Notes: a model not told the origin generated them from the sequence alone. 64,000 nucleotides of DNA from Mammaliicoccus lentus (GCF_002902755.1 NZ_PPRS01000073.1:1-64000), one strand, 5' to 3'; numbered from the stretch's first letter, positions 28,091 through 39,207 are shown. Numbers and translations are program-made.

Positions 28091-29401
28091 ATGACAAAAC
28101 CCATTATAGCGATTGTAGGGAAACCTAACGTAGGGAAATCTACAATTTTTAATAGAATTATTGGTGAAAGAGTATCAATAGTTGAAGATACGCCAGGTAT
28201 CACAAGAGATAGAATTTATTCTAGTGGTGAATGGTTAACACATGACTTTAACTTAATAGATACTGGTGGAATAGATTTAGGTGATGAACCTTTCCAAAAA
28301 CAAATAACTGCACAGGCAGAAGTAGCAATTGATGAAGCGGATGTCATCATCTTTATGGTAAATGGTAGAGAAGGTGTCACTCAAGCTGATGAAATGGTTG
28401 CTAAAATTTTGTATAAGTCTAATAAACCAGTTGTATTAGCAGTGAACAAGATTGATAACCCTGAGATGAGAAGTGAAATATATGACTTCTATTCATTAGG
28501 ATTTGGAGAACCTTTCCCGATATCAGGCTCCCATGGATTAGGTTTAGGTGATTTGTTGGATGAAGCGGCTAAACACTTCCCAACTGAACAAGACCCTGAA
28601 TATGATGATGAAACAATTAAATTATCTTTAATTGGTCGTCCTAATGTTGGCAAATCAAGTTTAATCAATGCGATTCTAGGTGAAGAACGTGTTATCGTTT
28701 CGCCAATCGCTGGTACAACTAGAGATGCTATCGATACTGTATACAATTATGAAGATCAAGAATATGTATTAATTGATACAGCAGGAATGAGGAAAAAAGG
28801 TAAAGTATATGAAAGCACTGAAAAATATTCAGTATTAAGAGCATTAAAAGCAATAGAAAGATCTAATGTAGTACTCGTTGTAATTGATGCTGAAGAAGGC
28901 ATAATCGAACAAGATAAAAAAGTAGCTGGTTATGCACATGAAGCTGGTAAAGCAATTGTAATAGTAGTTAATAAATGGGATACAGTAGAAAAAGATTCAA
29001 ATACTATGAAGAAATTCGAAAAGAAAGTTAGAGATAACTTCCAATTCTTAGATTATGCACCAATAGCTTTCGTATCAGCTCTAGAGAAATCTAGACTAAG
29101 AACATTATTCCCATTCATACAAATGGCTGATGAAAATCATCGTAAACGTGTACAAAGTTCGACACTTAATGAGGTTATTACAGACGCTGTTGCAATGAAT
29201 CCTACACCAACTGATAATGGTAGAAGATTGAATATATTCTATGCGACACAAGTTGCTATACAACCTCCAACATTCGTTATTTTTGTTAACGATGTTGAAT
29301 TAATGCATTTCTCTTATAAACGATTTTTAGAGAATCGAATTAGAGATGCTTTTGGATATGAGGGAACACCTATCCACTTAATTTCAAGAAAAAGAAACTA
29401 A
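28091..29401 (+). CDS. der: Ribosome biogenesis GTPase Der (EngA)
   Basis: A double-GTPase that helps mature the 50S subunit. The 436 residues have two G domains: GKPNVGKST near residue 10 with NKID at about 118, and GRPNVGKSS near 182 with NKWD at about 295. A KH-like C-terminal domain follows. I chose ATG 28091, 5 nt after GAGGAAGACG; the upstream in-frame MRGRRF extension covers the ribosome site. It is followed by gpsA after 19 bp. Confidence 0.96.
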   Translation: MTKPIIAIVGKPNVGKSTIFNRIIGERVSIVEDTPGITRDRIYSSGEWLTHDFNLIDTGGIDLGDEPFQKQITAQAEVAIDEADVIIFMVNGREGVTQADEMVAKILYKSNKPVVLAVNKIDNPEMRSEIYDFYSLGFGEPFPISGSHGLGLGDLLDEAAKHFPTEQDPEYDDETIKLSLIGRPNVGKSSLINAILGEERVIVSPIAGTTRDAIDTVYNYEDQEYVLIDTAGMRKKGKVYESTEKYSVLRALKAIERSNVVLVVIDAEEGIIEQDKKVAGYAHEAGKAIVIVVNKWDTVEKDSNTMKKFEKKVRDNFQFLDYAPIAFVSALEKSRLRTLFPFIQMADENHRKRVQSSTLNEVITDAVAMNPTPTDNGRRLNIFYATQVAIQPPTFVIFVNDVELMHFSYKRFLENRIRDAFGYEGTPIHLISRKRN

Positions 29402-29420
29402 AGAAAAAGGATGGATAACT

Positions 29421-30425
29421 ATGTCAAATATTACTGTATTTGGTACTGGAAGTTGGGGAACTGCTTTAGCTAACGTTTTAGCAGATAATAATCACAACGT
29501 ACTAATGTGGGGCAAAACTGAAAAAACTGTAAACGAAATAAATAAAGAACACAGCAATCATAAATATTTAAAAGATATATCAATTAATGAATCCATTAAA
29601 TCTACGATGGACTTAAAGGATGCTGTACATCATTCATCAATTTATATAATCGCTGTACCTACAAAAGCGATACGAGAAGTTTCTACAAATATTAACGATA
29701 TTGCATATGGAAAGAAAATCTTTATTCATGTATCTAAAGGAATTGAACCTGATACATTCAAGAGAATATCTGAGATGATATATGAATCAATAGACAGCAA
29801 AATTAACGGTGGTATCGCTGTACTATCTGGACCAAGTCACGCAGAAGAAGTTGCATTTAAACATCCTACTACAGTATCTGTATCTTCTGAAAATCAAGAA
29901 GTAGCGAGACTAGCTCAAGATCTATTTATGACTGATTATTTCCGAGTTTATACGAACAACGATTTAGTTGGAATTGAAATTGGTGGGGCTTTAAAAAATA
30001 TAATCGCACTGGCTTCAGGTATAACTGATGGAATAGGCTATGGCGATAATGCAAAAGCAGCACTTATAACAAGAGGATTAGCAGAAATCACACGATTAGG
30101 CGTTAAAATGGGCGCAGATCCTATGACCTTCTTAGGATTAGGTGGTATCGGTGATTTAATCGTTACATGTACTTCTGTACATTCTAGAAACTGGAAATGT
30201 GGAAATATGCTGGGTCAAGGAGCAACTTTAGATGAAGCTTTAGAAGAAATGAACATGGTAGTAGAAGGTGTTCGTACAACTAAAGCTGCTTATCATCTTG
30301 CTCAAAAGTATGACGTTGAAATGCCAATTACATCAAGTCTATATAAAGTATTATTCGAAGATTATCCTGTACCAGATGGGGTTAGAGATTTGATGGAACG
30401 AGATAAGAAGTCTGAGAATATTTAA
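29421..30425 (+). CDS. gpsA: Glycerol-3-phosphate dehydrogenase [NAD(P)+]
   Basis: It reduces dihydroxyacetone phosphate to sn-glycerol-3-phosphate for phospholipid and teichoic acid synthesis. The 334 residues have the N-terminal dinucleotide motif [15 protein letters not shown] and the active-site stretch around [23 protein letters not shown] precedes the ATG. It is in a der-gpsA-yphE-yphF operon. Confidence 0.96.
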   Translation: MSNITVFGTGSWGTALANVLADNNHNVLMWGKTEKTVNEINKEHSNHKYLKDISINESIKSTMDLKDAVHHSSIYIIAVPTKAIREVSTNINDIAYGKKIFIHVSKGIEPDTFKRISEMIYESIDSKINGGIAVLSGPSHAEEVAFKHPTTVSVSSENQEVARLAQDLFMTDYFRVYTNNDLVGIEIGGALKNIIALASGITDGIGYGDNAKAALITRGLAEITRLGVKMGADPMTFLGLGGIGDLIVTCTSVHSRNWKCGNMLGQGATLDEALEEMNMVVEGVRTTKAAYHLAQKYDVEMPITSSLYKVLFEDYPVPDGVRDLMERDKKSENI

Positions 30426-30442
30426 GCAAGTGGGGTAGTGAA

Positions 30443-30649
30443 ATGTTTGATATTTCAAGAATGGATTTAATGTGGGTATCTTTTTATTCAATTGGATTTA
30501 TGATATTAGCAATAGTACTTGTATATTTATCAAGGTTTAAATTTAGTAATAGAATCATAAGTGGTATTACGATGTTTCTAGCGGTAATATCACTTATATT
30601 GGCAGGCGTCTTAATGATTGTCGTTTTAGGTGGGTCAAGCCATGGATAA
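30443..30649 (+). CDS. DUF2768-type small membrane protein (YphE-like)
   Basis: 68 residues with two hydrophobic helices (about 8-28 and 38-63) and a short Gly/Ser end. Position between gpsA and a lipoprotein gene matches B. subtilis yphE, a DUF2768 member. Function unknown. The 3' end overlaps the start of the next gene by 8 bp, which suggests coupled translation. Confidence 0.7.
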   Translation: MFDISRMDLMWVSFYSIGFMILAIVLVYLSRFKFSNRIISGITMFLAVISLILAGVLMIVVLGGSSHG

Positions 30650-31367
30650 ACAAAAGCGTATTTACATATTATTATTTACTTGTGTGTTGTTGTTATCAGC
30701 ATGTGCTTTTCCTGATAAAGAAAAGGCAGAAAATCAAGTTCCTGCTAAAGATCAATTAAGCATCGTCCAAACGGCTGTAGATGAATATCAAAAAGCCAAT
30801 GATGGTTTATTACCTATCAAAGAAAGAGATGATAGCTACTCGATTTACCTACAACATCCAGTTGACTTCAATAAATTAAAACCTAAATTTATATCTCAAT
30901 TACCAGGTAATTCTTTTGAGAATGGTGGTATTTATCAATACGTCATTATGGATGTAGATAAAGATCCTACTGTTTATTTAATCGATTTAAGAACTTCCGA
31001 AGTATTAAAAGATATTAGAATACGCATAGATGCTAGCGGTGAACCACTTCAGTTAGGTGATAAAGTAGCACCAAATGTTTATGAAATTGATTATAAGAAG
31101 TATGGTTTTAAAAAGAAACCAACTGTACCAAGCCCATATAGCAATGAAAGATTACCAGTATATATGAATGGCGGAAATGATTTTATTATTGATTATAGGC
31201 TAGATTTATCTAAAGAAATTAAAAAACGAAAAGACCTCCCAAAACCAGGAACGGACATCAGAAAATTATTGTATGAAGATTCGCCAGTACTACCAGCTTA
31301 TTCGCCCGAATTTACAATAAATAGTGATAAAGAACCCGTTTTTAAATCAAAAGTGAAAAATTATTAA
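30642..31367 (+). CDS. Predicted lipoprotein (YphF-like)
   Basis: From ATG 30642 it has 241 residues. The N-terminus is a lipoprotein signal: KQKR, a hydrophobic stretch, then the lipobox LLSAC with the modified Cys at about 21. The rest is a soluble outside domain with no membrane segment. Position before hup and after a DUF2768 gene matches B. subtilis yphF. AGGTGG within the upstream gene is the ribosome site. Function unknown. Confidence 0.75.
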   Translation: MDKQKRIYILLFTCVLLLSACAFPDKEKAENQVPAKDQLSIVQTAVDEYQKANDGLLPIKERDDSYSIYLQHPVDFNKLKPKFISQLPGNSFENGGIYQYVIMDVDKDPTVYLIDLRTSEVLKDIRIRIDASGEPLQLGDKVAPNVYEIDYKKYGFKKKPTVPSPYSNERLPVYMNGGNDFIIDYRLDLSKEIKKRKDLPKPGTDIRKLLYEDSPVLPAYSPEFTINSDKEPVFKSKVKNY

Positions 31368-31493
31368 TAAAATTCGAAAAATAGTGCTTTTATAGCTTGT
31401 AAATCGTTGCAGTGACACAGGTTGTTGTGTTAAAGTCTTATCATAATGGTATTATACATATCATTAGATAACCTTTTGGGAGGTGAATTTGAA

Positions 31494-31766
31494 ATGAACA
31501 AAACAGAATTAATCAATTCAGTAAGTGAGAAAGCTAATTTAACTAAAAAAGAAGCTGGTCTTGCTGTAGATGCAGTGTTCGAATCAATTCAAAAATCTTT
31601 ATCAGATGGTGAGAAAGTACAATTAATTGGTTTCGGTAACTTTGAAGTACGCGAAAGAGCTGCTCGTAAAGGACGTAACCCTCAGACTGGTAAAGAAATT
31701 GATATCCCTGCAAGCAAAGTTCCAGCTTTTAAAGCAGGTAAAGCATTAAAAGATGCAGTTAAATAA
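31494..31766 (+). CDS. hup: DNA-binding protein HU
   Basis: A 90-residue histone-like nucleoid protein. It begins [20 protein letters not shown] and carries the DNA-clasping arm [21 protein letters not shown] chose ATG 31494 because GGGAGGTG lies upstream; an extra 16-codon in-frame extension would include that ribosome site. It is monocistronic with a terminator, as is usual for a highly expressed gene. Confidence 0.97.
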   Translation: MNKTELINSVSEKANLTKKEAGLAVDAVFESIQKSLSDGEKVQLIGFGNFEVRERAARKGRNPQTGKEIDIPASKVPAFKAGKALKDAVK

Positions 31767-31778
31767 TGAATTGTATCT

Positions 31779-31806
31779 AAGCCCTTTTTAAGGGCTTTTT
31801 TTATTT
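31779..31806 (+). terminator. Terminator after hup
   Basis: AAGCCCTT (31779-31786) and AAGGGCTT (31790-31797), followed by T-rich sequence. Confidence 0.88.
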
Positions 31807-31897
31807 GTCTTATTTCTTTTATTTCTTTGAATATATGCATTTTCATTTCAATAAAGTTAGTGTTAAGATATATAGGTGATAATGTTGAGGTGATAAG

Positions 31898-32389
31898 ATG
31901 GATAATATAGAAAAAATTTATAATAAAGAAGTTGCTGAATTGTTAAAAGGCGTTAATAATAGTCGTATACCAGTAGTCAATCCAATAATAGCAAATATAT
32001 TAAATGATATTAATATTGATATAAATGCTAAGCTTGCTACAATATCTATAGATGCCTCAATGCGCTTTTTAAATAGAATTGGAGAGCCTGGTGTATCCAA
32101 TCAAGATATTCTAATCGGAGATCTTGTAAGTGCGTACTTTTACAAATGTGCTACATTACATAGAGATTTGCAATTTTTAGATATTATGACTAAAGCAATT
32201 AGTAAACAAAACGAACTAAAACAAACTCTTATAGATAGCAAGTCTCAAAATAATATTGATTCTCTAAAAGAAATTGAATCTATATTTATTTTAACTTTAT
32301 TAGACTACTTTGATATTGAATTAGATAGAGAATCTATAAAAGAAGAGATATACGCATACTATTATAAAAGAAACCAAAGGACTGAATAA
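31898..32389 (+). CDS. hepS: Heptaprenyl diphosphate synthase component I
   Basis: The small subunit of the two-part enzyme that makes the isoprenoid side chain of menaquinone. At 163 residues it is shorter than the B. subtilis subunit (about 250). The segment DILIGDLVSAYFYKCATLHR resembles the HEPPP_synt_1 family. Assignment rests mainly on position, directly before menG and hepT. It lacks the catalytic Asp-rich motifs, which are in HepT. Confidence 0.85.
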   Translation: MDNIEKIYNKEVAELLKGVNNSRIPVVNPIIANILNDINIDINAKLATISIDASMRFLNRIGEPGVSNQDILIGDLVSAYFYKCATLHRDLQFLDIMTKAISKQNELKQTLIDSKSQNNIDSLKEIESIFILTLLDYFDIELDRESIKEEIYAYYYKRNQRTE

Positions 32390-32392
32390 ATA

Positions 32393-33097
32393 GTGGACAA
32401 TAAATCTAAATCAGAACACGTACATCACGTTTTTCAAAATATATCTGGAAAATATGATACTTTAAATAATATTATAAGCTTTGAACAACATAAAAGATGG
32501 CGTAAATACGTTATGAAAGAAATGAACGTTAAACCTGGCAGCAAAGCTCTAGATGTTTGTTGTGGAACTGCTGATTGGTCAATTCAATTAAGTCACGCAG
32601 TTGGCCCATATGGAGAAGTAGTAGGATTAGATTTCAGCGAAAATATGTTAGAAGTTGGTAAAAAGAAAACCGAAAATATGGCTAATATCCATTTAATACA
32701 TGGCGATGCAATGAATCTACCTTTTGAAGACGATGAATTCGATTATGTGACAATTGGTTTTGGTTTGCGAAATGTACCAGACTACAAGCATGTATTAAAC
32801 GAATTAAAACGTGTTGTTAAACCAGGCGGTATGGTAGTATGTTTAGAAACGAGTCAACCAACTATACCAGTATTCAAACAATTATATAGTTTTTATTTCA
32901 AAAACATCATGCCATTATTCGGCAAATTATTTGCAAAATCTTTACAAGAGTACAATTGGCTTCAAGAATCAACTCAAAACTTCCCAGGTAAAAAAGAACT
33001 TGCTCAAATGTTTGCAGATGTTGGTTATGAAAGAATTAAATATAAAGGATTTACTGGTGGCGTAGCGGCTATGCATTTAGCTTATAAACCTAAATAA
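32393..33097 (+). CDS. menG: Demethylmenaquinone methyltransferase
   Basis: A SAM-dependent C-methylation of demethylmenaquinone, the last step to menaquinone. The 234 residues have the SAM motif [15 protein letters not shown] and the family signature [16 protein letters not shown]. Start is GTG 32393. It lies between hepS and hepT with short gaps, making a menaquinone operon that supplies the electron carrier used by QcrABC. Confidence 0.95.
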   Translation: MDNKSKSEHVHHVFQNISGKYDTLNNIISFEQHKRWRKYVMKEMNVKPGSKALDVCCGTADWSIQLSHAVGPYGEVVGLDFSENMLEVGKKKTENMANIHLIHGDAMNLPFEDDEFDYVTIGFGLRNVPDYKHVLNELKRVVKPGGMVVCLETSQPTIPVFKQLYSFYFKNIMPLFGKLFAKSLQEYNWLQESTQNFPGKKELAQMFADVGYERIKYKGFTGGVAAMHLAYKPK

Positions 33098-33109
33098 AAA
33101 GGTGATCAC

Positions 33110-34072
33110 ATGTATGACAAAACAAAGATAAACTTAAATAAAGAAGTAAAAGAAGTAGAAAAGCTTCTTAACAGTTATATTAATAGTGAGCAAAGTACTG
33201 TTAATGAAGCTTGCCAATATTTATTATCTTCTGGGGGTAAACGTATTAGACCACTTTTCACGCTTATTGCTAGTCAATTTGGTGATAGTGGGTCAAAAGA
33301 TGTTAGAGCAGTCGCTACGACACTTGAATTAATACATATGGCTAGTTTAGTTCATGATGATGTAATTGATAAAAGTGATAAACGGAGAGGTAAATATACC
33401 ATTGCAAAGAAGTGGGATACCCAGACCGCTGTCCTTACAGGAAATTATTTATTATCTCAGTCCTTAAATGTCGTGAGTACAATAGAACACGAAAAATTAC
33501 ACGAGCAATTAGCTAAAGGTATAATAGAAGTATGCCGTGGCGAGTTATTCCAATTTGAAGACCAATTTGTTGCTGATCAATCTATTACAAACTATTTAAG
33601 GCGAATAAAACGAAAAACGGCACTTTTAATTTCATTATCAACTGAACTAGGTGCTTATAGTGCTCGAACAAGTGACGAGACAGCTCAAAAGCTTGGTAAA
33701 ATTGGGTATTATATTGGTATGAGTTATCAAATTATAGATGATATTTTAGATTTCACAAGCACTGAAAAGAAGCTTGGTAAGCCAGTAGGATCAGATTTAA
33801 GAAATGGACATTTAACTTTACCAGTATTACTTAGAATGAAAAATTCTAAACAGTTCAAAGATAAAATACAGCAACTAAGTATAGATAGTTCTGATGAAGT
33901 ATTTAACGCTGTTATACAAGAAGTTATTGAATCTGAAGAATTACAAAAGTCTAAAGAAGTGAGTAATAACTACTTGAAAAAAGCGGAAAAACTAATCAGT
34001 TCTCTCGAAAATGAATCCGGCCAAAAAATGCTAGCTGAAATTATTAAAAAAATAGGTAACAGAAACCACTAG
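33110..34072 (+). CDS. hepT: Heptaprenyl diphosphate synthase component II
   Basis: The catalytic trans-prenyltransferase subunit. The 320 residues contain both aspartate-rich motifs: DDVID (in SLVHDDVIDKSDKRRG) and DDILD (in IIDDILDFTSTEK). Length fits. It acts with HepS to build the menaquinone side chain. GGTGATC precedes the ATG. Confidence 0.94.
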   Translation: MYDKTKINLNKEVKEVEKLLNSYINSEQSTVNEACQYLLSSGGKRIRPLFTLIASQFGDSGSKDVRAVATTLELIHMASLVHDDVIDKSDKRRGKYTIAKKWDTQTAVLTGNYLLSQSLNVVSTIEHEKLHEQLAKGIIEVCRGELFQFEDQFVADQSITNYLRRIKRKTALLISLSTELGAYSARTSDETAQKLGKIGYYIGMSYQIIDDILDFTSTEKKLGKPVGSDLRNGHLTLPVLLRMKNSKQFKDKIQQLSIDSSDEVFNAVIQEVIESEELQKSKEVSNNYLKKAEKLISSLENESGQKMLAEIIKKIGNRNH

Positions 34073-34146
34073 AAAGCGGTTGCAAGTGGAGTCCCACAGT
34101 GATAAACTTATCTTGGATTTACATAAAACAAAGGTAGGGATTACAT

Positions 34147-34599
34147 ATGGACAGAACTTTTTTAATGATTAAACCAGATGCGGTGCAAAGAAATCTTATA
34201 GGGGAAATCGTTACTAGATTAGAAAGAAAAGGTTTAAAGCTTGTTGCTGCAAAGTTATTTCAAGCTGATGAAGCATTAGCTAAAGAACATTATTCAGAAC
34301 ATACAGATAAACCATTCTTTAACGCATTGGTTAGCTTTATTACTTCAGGACCTGTTTTTGCTATGGTTGTTGAAGGAAACAATGTTGTAGAAGTTACAAG
34401 AACACTTGTAGGTGAAACTAACCCATCTAAAGCTGATCCAGGTACAATTAGAGGAGATTACGGTTTAGATTTAGGTAGAAATATTATACATGGCTCAGAT
34501 TCAAATGAATCTGCAGAACGTGAGATTAACTTATGGTTTAATGAGTCTGAACTTAATGACTATAAATTAAACAATGAAAATTGGGTTTATGAAGAATAA
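34147..34599 (+). CDS. ndk: Nucleoside diphosphate kinase
   Basis: It balances nucleoside triphosphates by phosphate transfer through a His intermediate. The 150 residues begin [19 protein letters not shown]; the active His lies in [16 protein letters not shown]. Slightly longer than the 149-residue norm. It is followed by a strong terminator. Confidence 0.96.
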   Translation: MDRTFLMIKPDAVQRNLIGEIVTRLERKGLKLVAAKLFQADEALAKEHYSEHTDKPFFNALVSFITSGPVFAMVVEGNNVVEVTRTLVGETNPSKADPGTIRGDYGLDLGRNIIHGSDSNESAEREINLWFNESELNDYKLNNENWVYEE

Positions 34600-34608
34600 T
34601 TAATATAT

Positions 34609-34650
34609 GGATTAGTTTAACGAATTTTTGTTAAACTAATCCTTTCTTTT
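34609..34650 (+). terminator. Terminator after ndk
   Basis: GGATTAGTTTAAC (34609-34621) is a perfect complement to GTTAAACTAATCC (34630-34642), then a T-rich tail. Confidence 0.92.
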
Positions 34651-34717
34651 TGTTAATTTAACGCGTTAAATATGATATGATTAATTTTATATTTAATTAA
34701 CAGTAGGGAGAGATAAT

Positions 34718-35884
34718 ATGCGTTACTTAACATCAGGCGAATCACATGGCCCACAATTAACTATCATTATTGAAGGTGTCCCAGCTAATCTTAAAATCGA
34801 TGTAAATGAAATAAATGAAGAAATGTTTAAGCGTCAAGGCGGTTATGGCCGTGGACGTCGTATGCAAATTGAGAAAGATTCAGTAGAAATTGTTTCTGGT
34901 GTAAGACATGGTTATACTTTAGGTAGTCCTATTACACTTATCGTAACAAACGATGACTTTAAACATTGGAGAAAAATCATGGGAGCAGACGCTTTAACTG
35001 AAGAAGAAGCTCAAAATATGAAACGTGTTATTACAAAACCTAGACCCGGACATGCAGATTTAGTAGGTGGTATGAAATATAACCATAGAGATTTAAGAAA
35101 TGTTCTTGAACGTTCATCTGCACGTGAAACAGCTGCTAGAGTTGCTGTTGGTGCTGTTTCTAAAATATTATTAAAACAATTAGATATTGATATTTATTCA
35201 CGCGTTATAGAAATTGGCGGCATTAAAGATGACTATGAATATACACTTGATGAAGTAAAAGCAAACATAGATCATAATGATGTACGTTGTATTAGTGATG
35301 ATGTAGCAGAAAAAATGCGTGAGAGAATTGACGCAGCTAAAAAAGAAGGCGATTCTATTGGCGGTATAGTTGAAGTTGTAGTGGAAAACTTACCAGCTGG
35401 CATCGGTAGTTACGTACAATACGATAGAAAACTAGACGGCAGATTGGCTCAAGCTGTTGTAAGTATAAATGCTTTCAAAGGTGTAAGTTTTGGTGAAGGC
35501 TTTAAAGCTGCTGAAAAACCAGGTAGTGAAATCCAAGATGAAATAGCATACGATTCAGAAAAGGGATATTACCGACTTTCAAATCATTTAGGTGGTTTAG
35601 AAGGTGGCATGTCTAATGGTATGCCTATTGTTATAAATGGTGTTATGAAACCAATTCCTACACTATACAAACCATTAAACTCGGTAGACATTGAAACTAA
35701 AGAAGATTATAAAGCTACAATCGAACGTTCTGATAGCTGTGCCGTTCCAGCAGCAAGTGTTGTTTGTGAACATGTTATTGCATTCGAAATTGCTAAAGCT
35801 ATTACAGAAGAGTATCAATCTAATCATATCGACCAATTACAAGATGCTATTAAGCAACACCGGGATTGGAATTTAAATTTCTAG
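34718..35884 (+). CDS. aroC: Chorismate synthase
   Basis: It converts EPSP to chorismate with reduced FMN, the last shared step of aromatic synthesis. The 388 residues start [19 protein letters not shown] and contain [11 protein letters not shown] and [16 protein letters not shown], the family signatures. AGGGAGAG precedes the ATG. The aroB start lies 8 bp past the stop. Confidence 0.96.
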   Translation: MRYLTSGESHGPQLTIIIEGVPANLKIDVNEINEEMFKRQGGYGRGRRMQIEKDSVEIVSGVRHGYTLGSPITLIVTNDDFKHWRKIMGADALTEEEAQNMKRVITKPRPGHADLVGGMKYNHRDLRNVLERSSARETAARVAVGAVSKILLKQLDIDIYSRVIEIGGIKDDYEYTLDEVKANIDHNDVRCISDDVAEKMRERIDAAKKEGDSIGGIVEVVVENLPAGIGSYVQYDRKLDGRLAQAVVSINAFKGVSFGEGFKAAEKPGSEIQDEIAYDSEKGYYRLSNHLGGLEGGMSNGMPIVINGVMKPIPTLYKPLNSVDIETKEDYKATIERSDSCAVPAASVVCEHVIAFEIAKAITEEYQSNHIDQLQDAIKQHRDWNLNF

Positions 35885-35892
35885 GTGATGTC

Positions 35893-36966
35893 ATGATATT
35901 TGAAACAACTTATACTAAAGATAATTATCCAATCATACTAAAAGATAATGCATTATCTGAACTCTCATCATATTTAAAACCAAATGAACAAAATATCGTT
36001 TTGATTGATCAAGATGTGTACAAACTTCATAAAGATTATTTAAAAGACCATTTAGATTCACTAAACCTTAAGTATTTAACGATCATAAGTGGAGAAATGT
36101 GTAAACAAATGTCTTATTTTGAATCTATCAGTGAAAAGTTGCTTTCAATGAATATTAATAGACAGTCTCAATTAATAGCTATTGGTGGAGGAGCTACAGG
36201 TGACTTTGTAGGTTTTCTTGCAGCAACACTACTAAGAGGTATTGATTTTATACAAGTGCCAACAACATTGCTCGCACATGATTCTGCTATCGGTGGGAAA
36301 GTAGGCATTAATGCTTCTGTTGGTAAAAATTTAATCGGTGCATTTCATCGTCCCAAAGCTGTTATATTCGATTTGCACTTTTTAAACACGCTTCCAAACA
36401 CCGAGATTAGAAGTGGTTATGGTGAAATATTTAAACACGCTATATTAAATAACGAAGAAGAAGCTAATAAGTTAATGGCTACTTATCCCTCAATTAAAGA
36501 GTTAACACACTTAGAAGACATAGAAGCATTTTTAAAAATGGGTATTCAAACTAAATTAGATATTGTTATACAAGATGAATTTGAAGGCAATGTAAGAAAA
36601 CATTTAAACTTAGGTCATACTTTTGGACATGGTTTAGAATATTTGACTAAAATAGCTCACGGTGAAGCTGTCATGATAGGTATACTATTCCAAAAAATTA
36701 TCAATCAAAAGATTACTGCTTACGATAACGAAGATAGTATTTTTAAATTTATAAATTATTTAAAAGAACTTGGCTATCCATTAAATATTTTAAATCAAGT
36801 TGATATTGAGAAAATATTTGAATATATGAAAAAAGACAAAAAAAATATTGGACAATCTATTCAAATGGTTTTACAAACGGGCGATGGTTCGTTTACAATT
36901 GAAGCCGTTTCTAAAGAAGAAGTATTAGATTCATTTATAAAGCTTAAGCAGCTAATAAATGATTAG
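35893..36966 (+). CDS. aroB: 3-dehydroquinate synthase
   Basis: It cyclises DAHP to 3-dehydroquinate using NAD+ and a divalent metal. From ATG 35893 (after AGGTGATG) it has 357 residues. Motifs include IGGGATGDFVGFLAAT, QVPTTLLAHDSAIGGK and the metal ligands in GHTFGHGLEY. It is followed directly by the TPR gene; the aroA gene (EPSP synthase) that follows aroB in S. aureus is absent from this position. Confidence 0.95.
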   Translation: MIFETTYTKDNYPIILKDNALSELSSYLKPNEQNIVLIDQDVYKLHKDYLKDHLDSLNLKYLTIISGEMCKQMSYFESISEKLLSMNINRQSQLIAIGGGATGDFVGFLAATLLRGIDFIQVPTTLLAHDSAIGGKVGINASVGKNLIGAFHRPKAVIFDLHFLNTLPNTEIRSGYGEIFKHAILNNEEEANKLMATYPSIKELTHLEDIEAFLKMGIQTKLDIVIQDEFEGNVRKHLNLGHTFGHGLEYLTKIAHGEAVMIGILFQKIINQKITAYDNEDSIFKFINYLKELGYPLNILNQVDIEKIFEYMKKDKKNIGQSIQMVLQTGDGSFTIEAVSKEEVLDSFIKLKQLIND

Positions 36967-36981
36967 AAGGAGTCCTACAAA

Positions 36982-38220
36982 ATGGAAGATGTATATAAAG
37001 TTATAGATGATATTCATATGCAAAATATTAACCAATTAGACGAAAAGATAGATAGAGTATTACAATCTGATGATCACGATGCGCTATTTATGCTTGGTGA
37101 AACATTATACAAATATGGAATTGTGGATCAAGGTGTAAAAATATTTGAAGAATTATATATGCTATACCCTGATGAAAATGAAGTGCTTGTATATTACGTA
37201 GAAGGTCTAATTGACCAAAATGAGTTAGATAGAGCACATGAAGTATTATTTAATAGCCCAACCTCTACTGAAAAATTAATGCTTGAAGCTGACTTATATC
37301 AACAACAAGGATTATTCGAAGTAGGTATAGAAAAATTAATAGAAGCAAAAGAAATCGAACCAGATGATATGGTTATTACATTTGCTCTGGCTGAAATGTA
37401 TTATTATGATGGTCAGTATTTAAAAGCAATTAGAAACTATGAATCAATTGTTCAAACAGGCGAAGATATTATAAACGGTATATCTATTTACGCTAGAATG
37501 GCAGATTCCAGTTTACAAAGTGGCGCTTATGAAGAAGCAGTTAAATATTATGAATATGTATCTGAAATGGATATGACTGTGGAAGATTATTTCAAACAAG
37601 CGATTAGTTATCAGAAGAATGAACTGACACAAGAAGCGATTAAGCAACTTGAAAAACTATTACACAAAGATCCTGACTTCATGCAAGCTTATCATTATCT
37701 ACTGCAAATTTATGAATCCGAAAAAGATTATGAAAAAGCGATTGAGATTGGTAAAGAAGGTCTACGTTTAAACGCTTATTACAAAGAATTAATGACTGAC
37801 ACAGCACGCTTAATGTTGACGACAAATGATGAACATGGTGCTTTACTATTACAAGATGCTCTAACTGTTGATCCATCATATACAGAAGCTGCTATTTTAT
37901 TAGCGGACTATTATCGAGAGAAAGATAATACTACAGGTTTAATTAACTTACTAACTTATATTGATGAAGATGACATTGATCCAATAGTAGCATGGCATAT
38001 TGCTTATGCATTTGGTATTGAAGAGCGTGATAAAGAAGCTCAACATTTTTATGATTTAGCATATCCGGATTTAACTCAAAACATTGATTTCTTAAATGAC
38101 TACTATCATTACTTAATTGAAATTGGCCAAATTGCCACTGCTAAAAACATTCTAGAATCTATTCGTAAAATTGACCCAGAAAATCCTTACTGGGACCAAG
38201 AATTAGAAAGATTACAATAA
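36982..38220 (+). CDS. Tetratricopeptide-repeat protein (YpiA-like)
   Basis: 412 residues made of about ten TPR-like helical hairpins, for example EEAVKYYEYVSEMDMTVEDY and EAIKQLEKLLHKDPDFMQAY. There is no signal peptide or membrane segment, so it is a cytoplasmic scaffold or regulator. The position between aro genes and ypiB matches B. subtilis ypiA. Partner unknown. AGAAGGAG precedes the ATG. Confidence 0.85.
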   Translation: MEDVYKVIDDIHMQNINQLDEKIDRVLQSDDHDALFMLGETLYKYGIVDQGVKIFEELYMLYPDENEVLVYYVEGLIDQNELDRAHEVLFNSPTSTEKLMLEADLYQQQGLFEVGIEKLIEAKEIEPDDMVITFALAEMYYYDGQYLKAIRNYESIVQTGEDIINGISIYARMADSSLQSGAYEEAVKYYEYVSEMDMTVEDYFKQAISYQKNELTQEAIKQLEKLLHKDPDFMQAYHYLLQIYESEKDYEKAIEIGKEGLRLNAYYKELMTDTARLMLTTNDEHGALLLQDALTVDPSYTEAAILLADYYREKDNTTGLINLLTYIDEDDIDPIVAWHIAYAFGIEERDKEAQHFYDLAYPDLTQNIDFLNDYYHYLIEIGQIATAKNILESIRKIDPENPYWDQELERLQ

Positions 38221-38233
38221 GTAGGTTATTCCA

Positions 38234-38773
38234 ATGGAACATACATGGCTCATTTATGAAAAGCAACGTTTTATTGAATATATTCTATATCAATATGAGT
38301 TTAAAAATGCTGAAAGTGTATGGATTTTAAATTTAATTAAGAGTAACCCTAAATACTTATCAAATATTTCATTTGCGAAAGAAATGACAGACGATCGATT
38401 TCTATCAATAAGTACTAAACAATCTAATCAATTATCTCTAATGTATTATAAAGAAAAATTTTGCATTGATGATGGCAGACAGATTTTTCATGATATTAGA
38501 TTAGATCAGTCTCATTTAAATGTGATTCTCTATTTAAATCAAAGAGATGATCGTCTAAATAGAATAATGTTACTGCAAATGTTATTTGATCAATTTAGCG
38601 ATAACGAAAATGTTAATTTTTCTAAAGATAACCCAAAAGAATATAGCATTTATCATTGGGAACAATTAATTAGGAATGAAATTGATCGAGCATTAGATAA
38701 TAACGATCAGGAAACATTTTTGGAAATGACTAAAATATTACAATTCATTAATGAGTTGGAGGAAAATTGGTAA
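38234..38773 (+). CDS. ypiB: UPF0302 family protein YpiB
   Basis: 179 residues, soluble. It starts with a conserved EKQRFIEYILYQYEFKN segment and ends with an IDRALDNNDQETFLEMT-type helix, as in the YpiB/UPF0302 family. Function unknown. The ypiA-ypiB-ypiF-qcrABC order is that of Bacillus. The stop overlaps the next ATG (TAATG at 38771-38775). Confidence 0.85.
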   Translation: MEHTWLIYEKQRFIEYILYQYEFKNAESVWILNLIKSNPKYLSNISFAKEMTDDRFLSISTKQSNQLSLMYYKEKFCIDDGRQIFHDIRLDQSHLNVILYLNQRDDRLNRIMLLQMLFDQFSDNENVNFSKDNPKEYSIYHWEQLIRNEIDRALDNNDQETFLEMTKILQFINELEENW

Positions 38774-39207
38774 TGTTATTCAATCATGCAGATTTAAAGG
38801 ATTTAAAAAATAATTTAGAATATATCGACACAGCGGTTATCCCTGTTTCAAATATAGATATGACTAATCAATTAATTACATCTTGTGATCAAAGTGAAAC
38901 GATTCAATTAGTCGGTATGTTAACTGAAAAGCAATTCAAAGGTAGATTATTATTAACTCCAGCTTTCTTTACTAGTGATTTTCATACTGAGCATATACAA
39001 TCATTCATTCAAAGTCTTAAAGAATATGGTTTAACTAATATCATTATTTTAACAAGTGATAAATTAGAAAATATTGAAACTGAAGAAATATATACTGTTA
39101 ATACTATTCCGATGGCCGACTTAGATGAGGAAATGAAACGCACACTTATAGAAGACGAAGTTAAAAACTTCATGAAATTTATAATAAAAACTTGGAATAA
39201 GAAATAG
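38773..39207 (+). CDS. ypiF: DUF2487 family protein YpiF
   Basis: 144 residues, soluble, no catalytic motif recognised. It is assigned by position and by the pattern typical of YpiF/DUF2487 (LFNHADLKDLKNNLEYIDTA; IPVSNIDM). I chose ATG 38773, overlapping the ypiB stop, with GGAGG at 38758-38762; a TTG two codons upstream is also possible. In Bacillus it precedes qcrA, as here, but a repeat and a new promoter separate the two. Confidence 0.75.
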   Translation: MLFNHADLKDLKNNLEYIDTAVIPVSNIDMTNQLITSCDQSETIQLVGMLTEKQFKGRLLLTPAFFTSDFHTEHIQSFIQSLKEYGLTNIIILTSDKLENIETEEIYTVNTIPMADLDEEMKRTLIEDEVKNFMKFIIKTWNKK

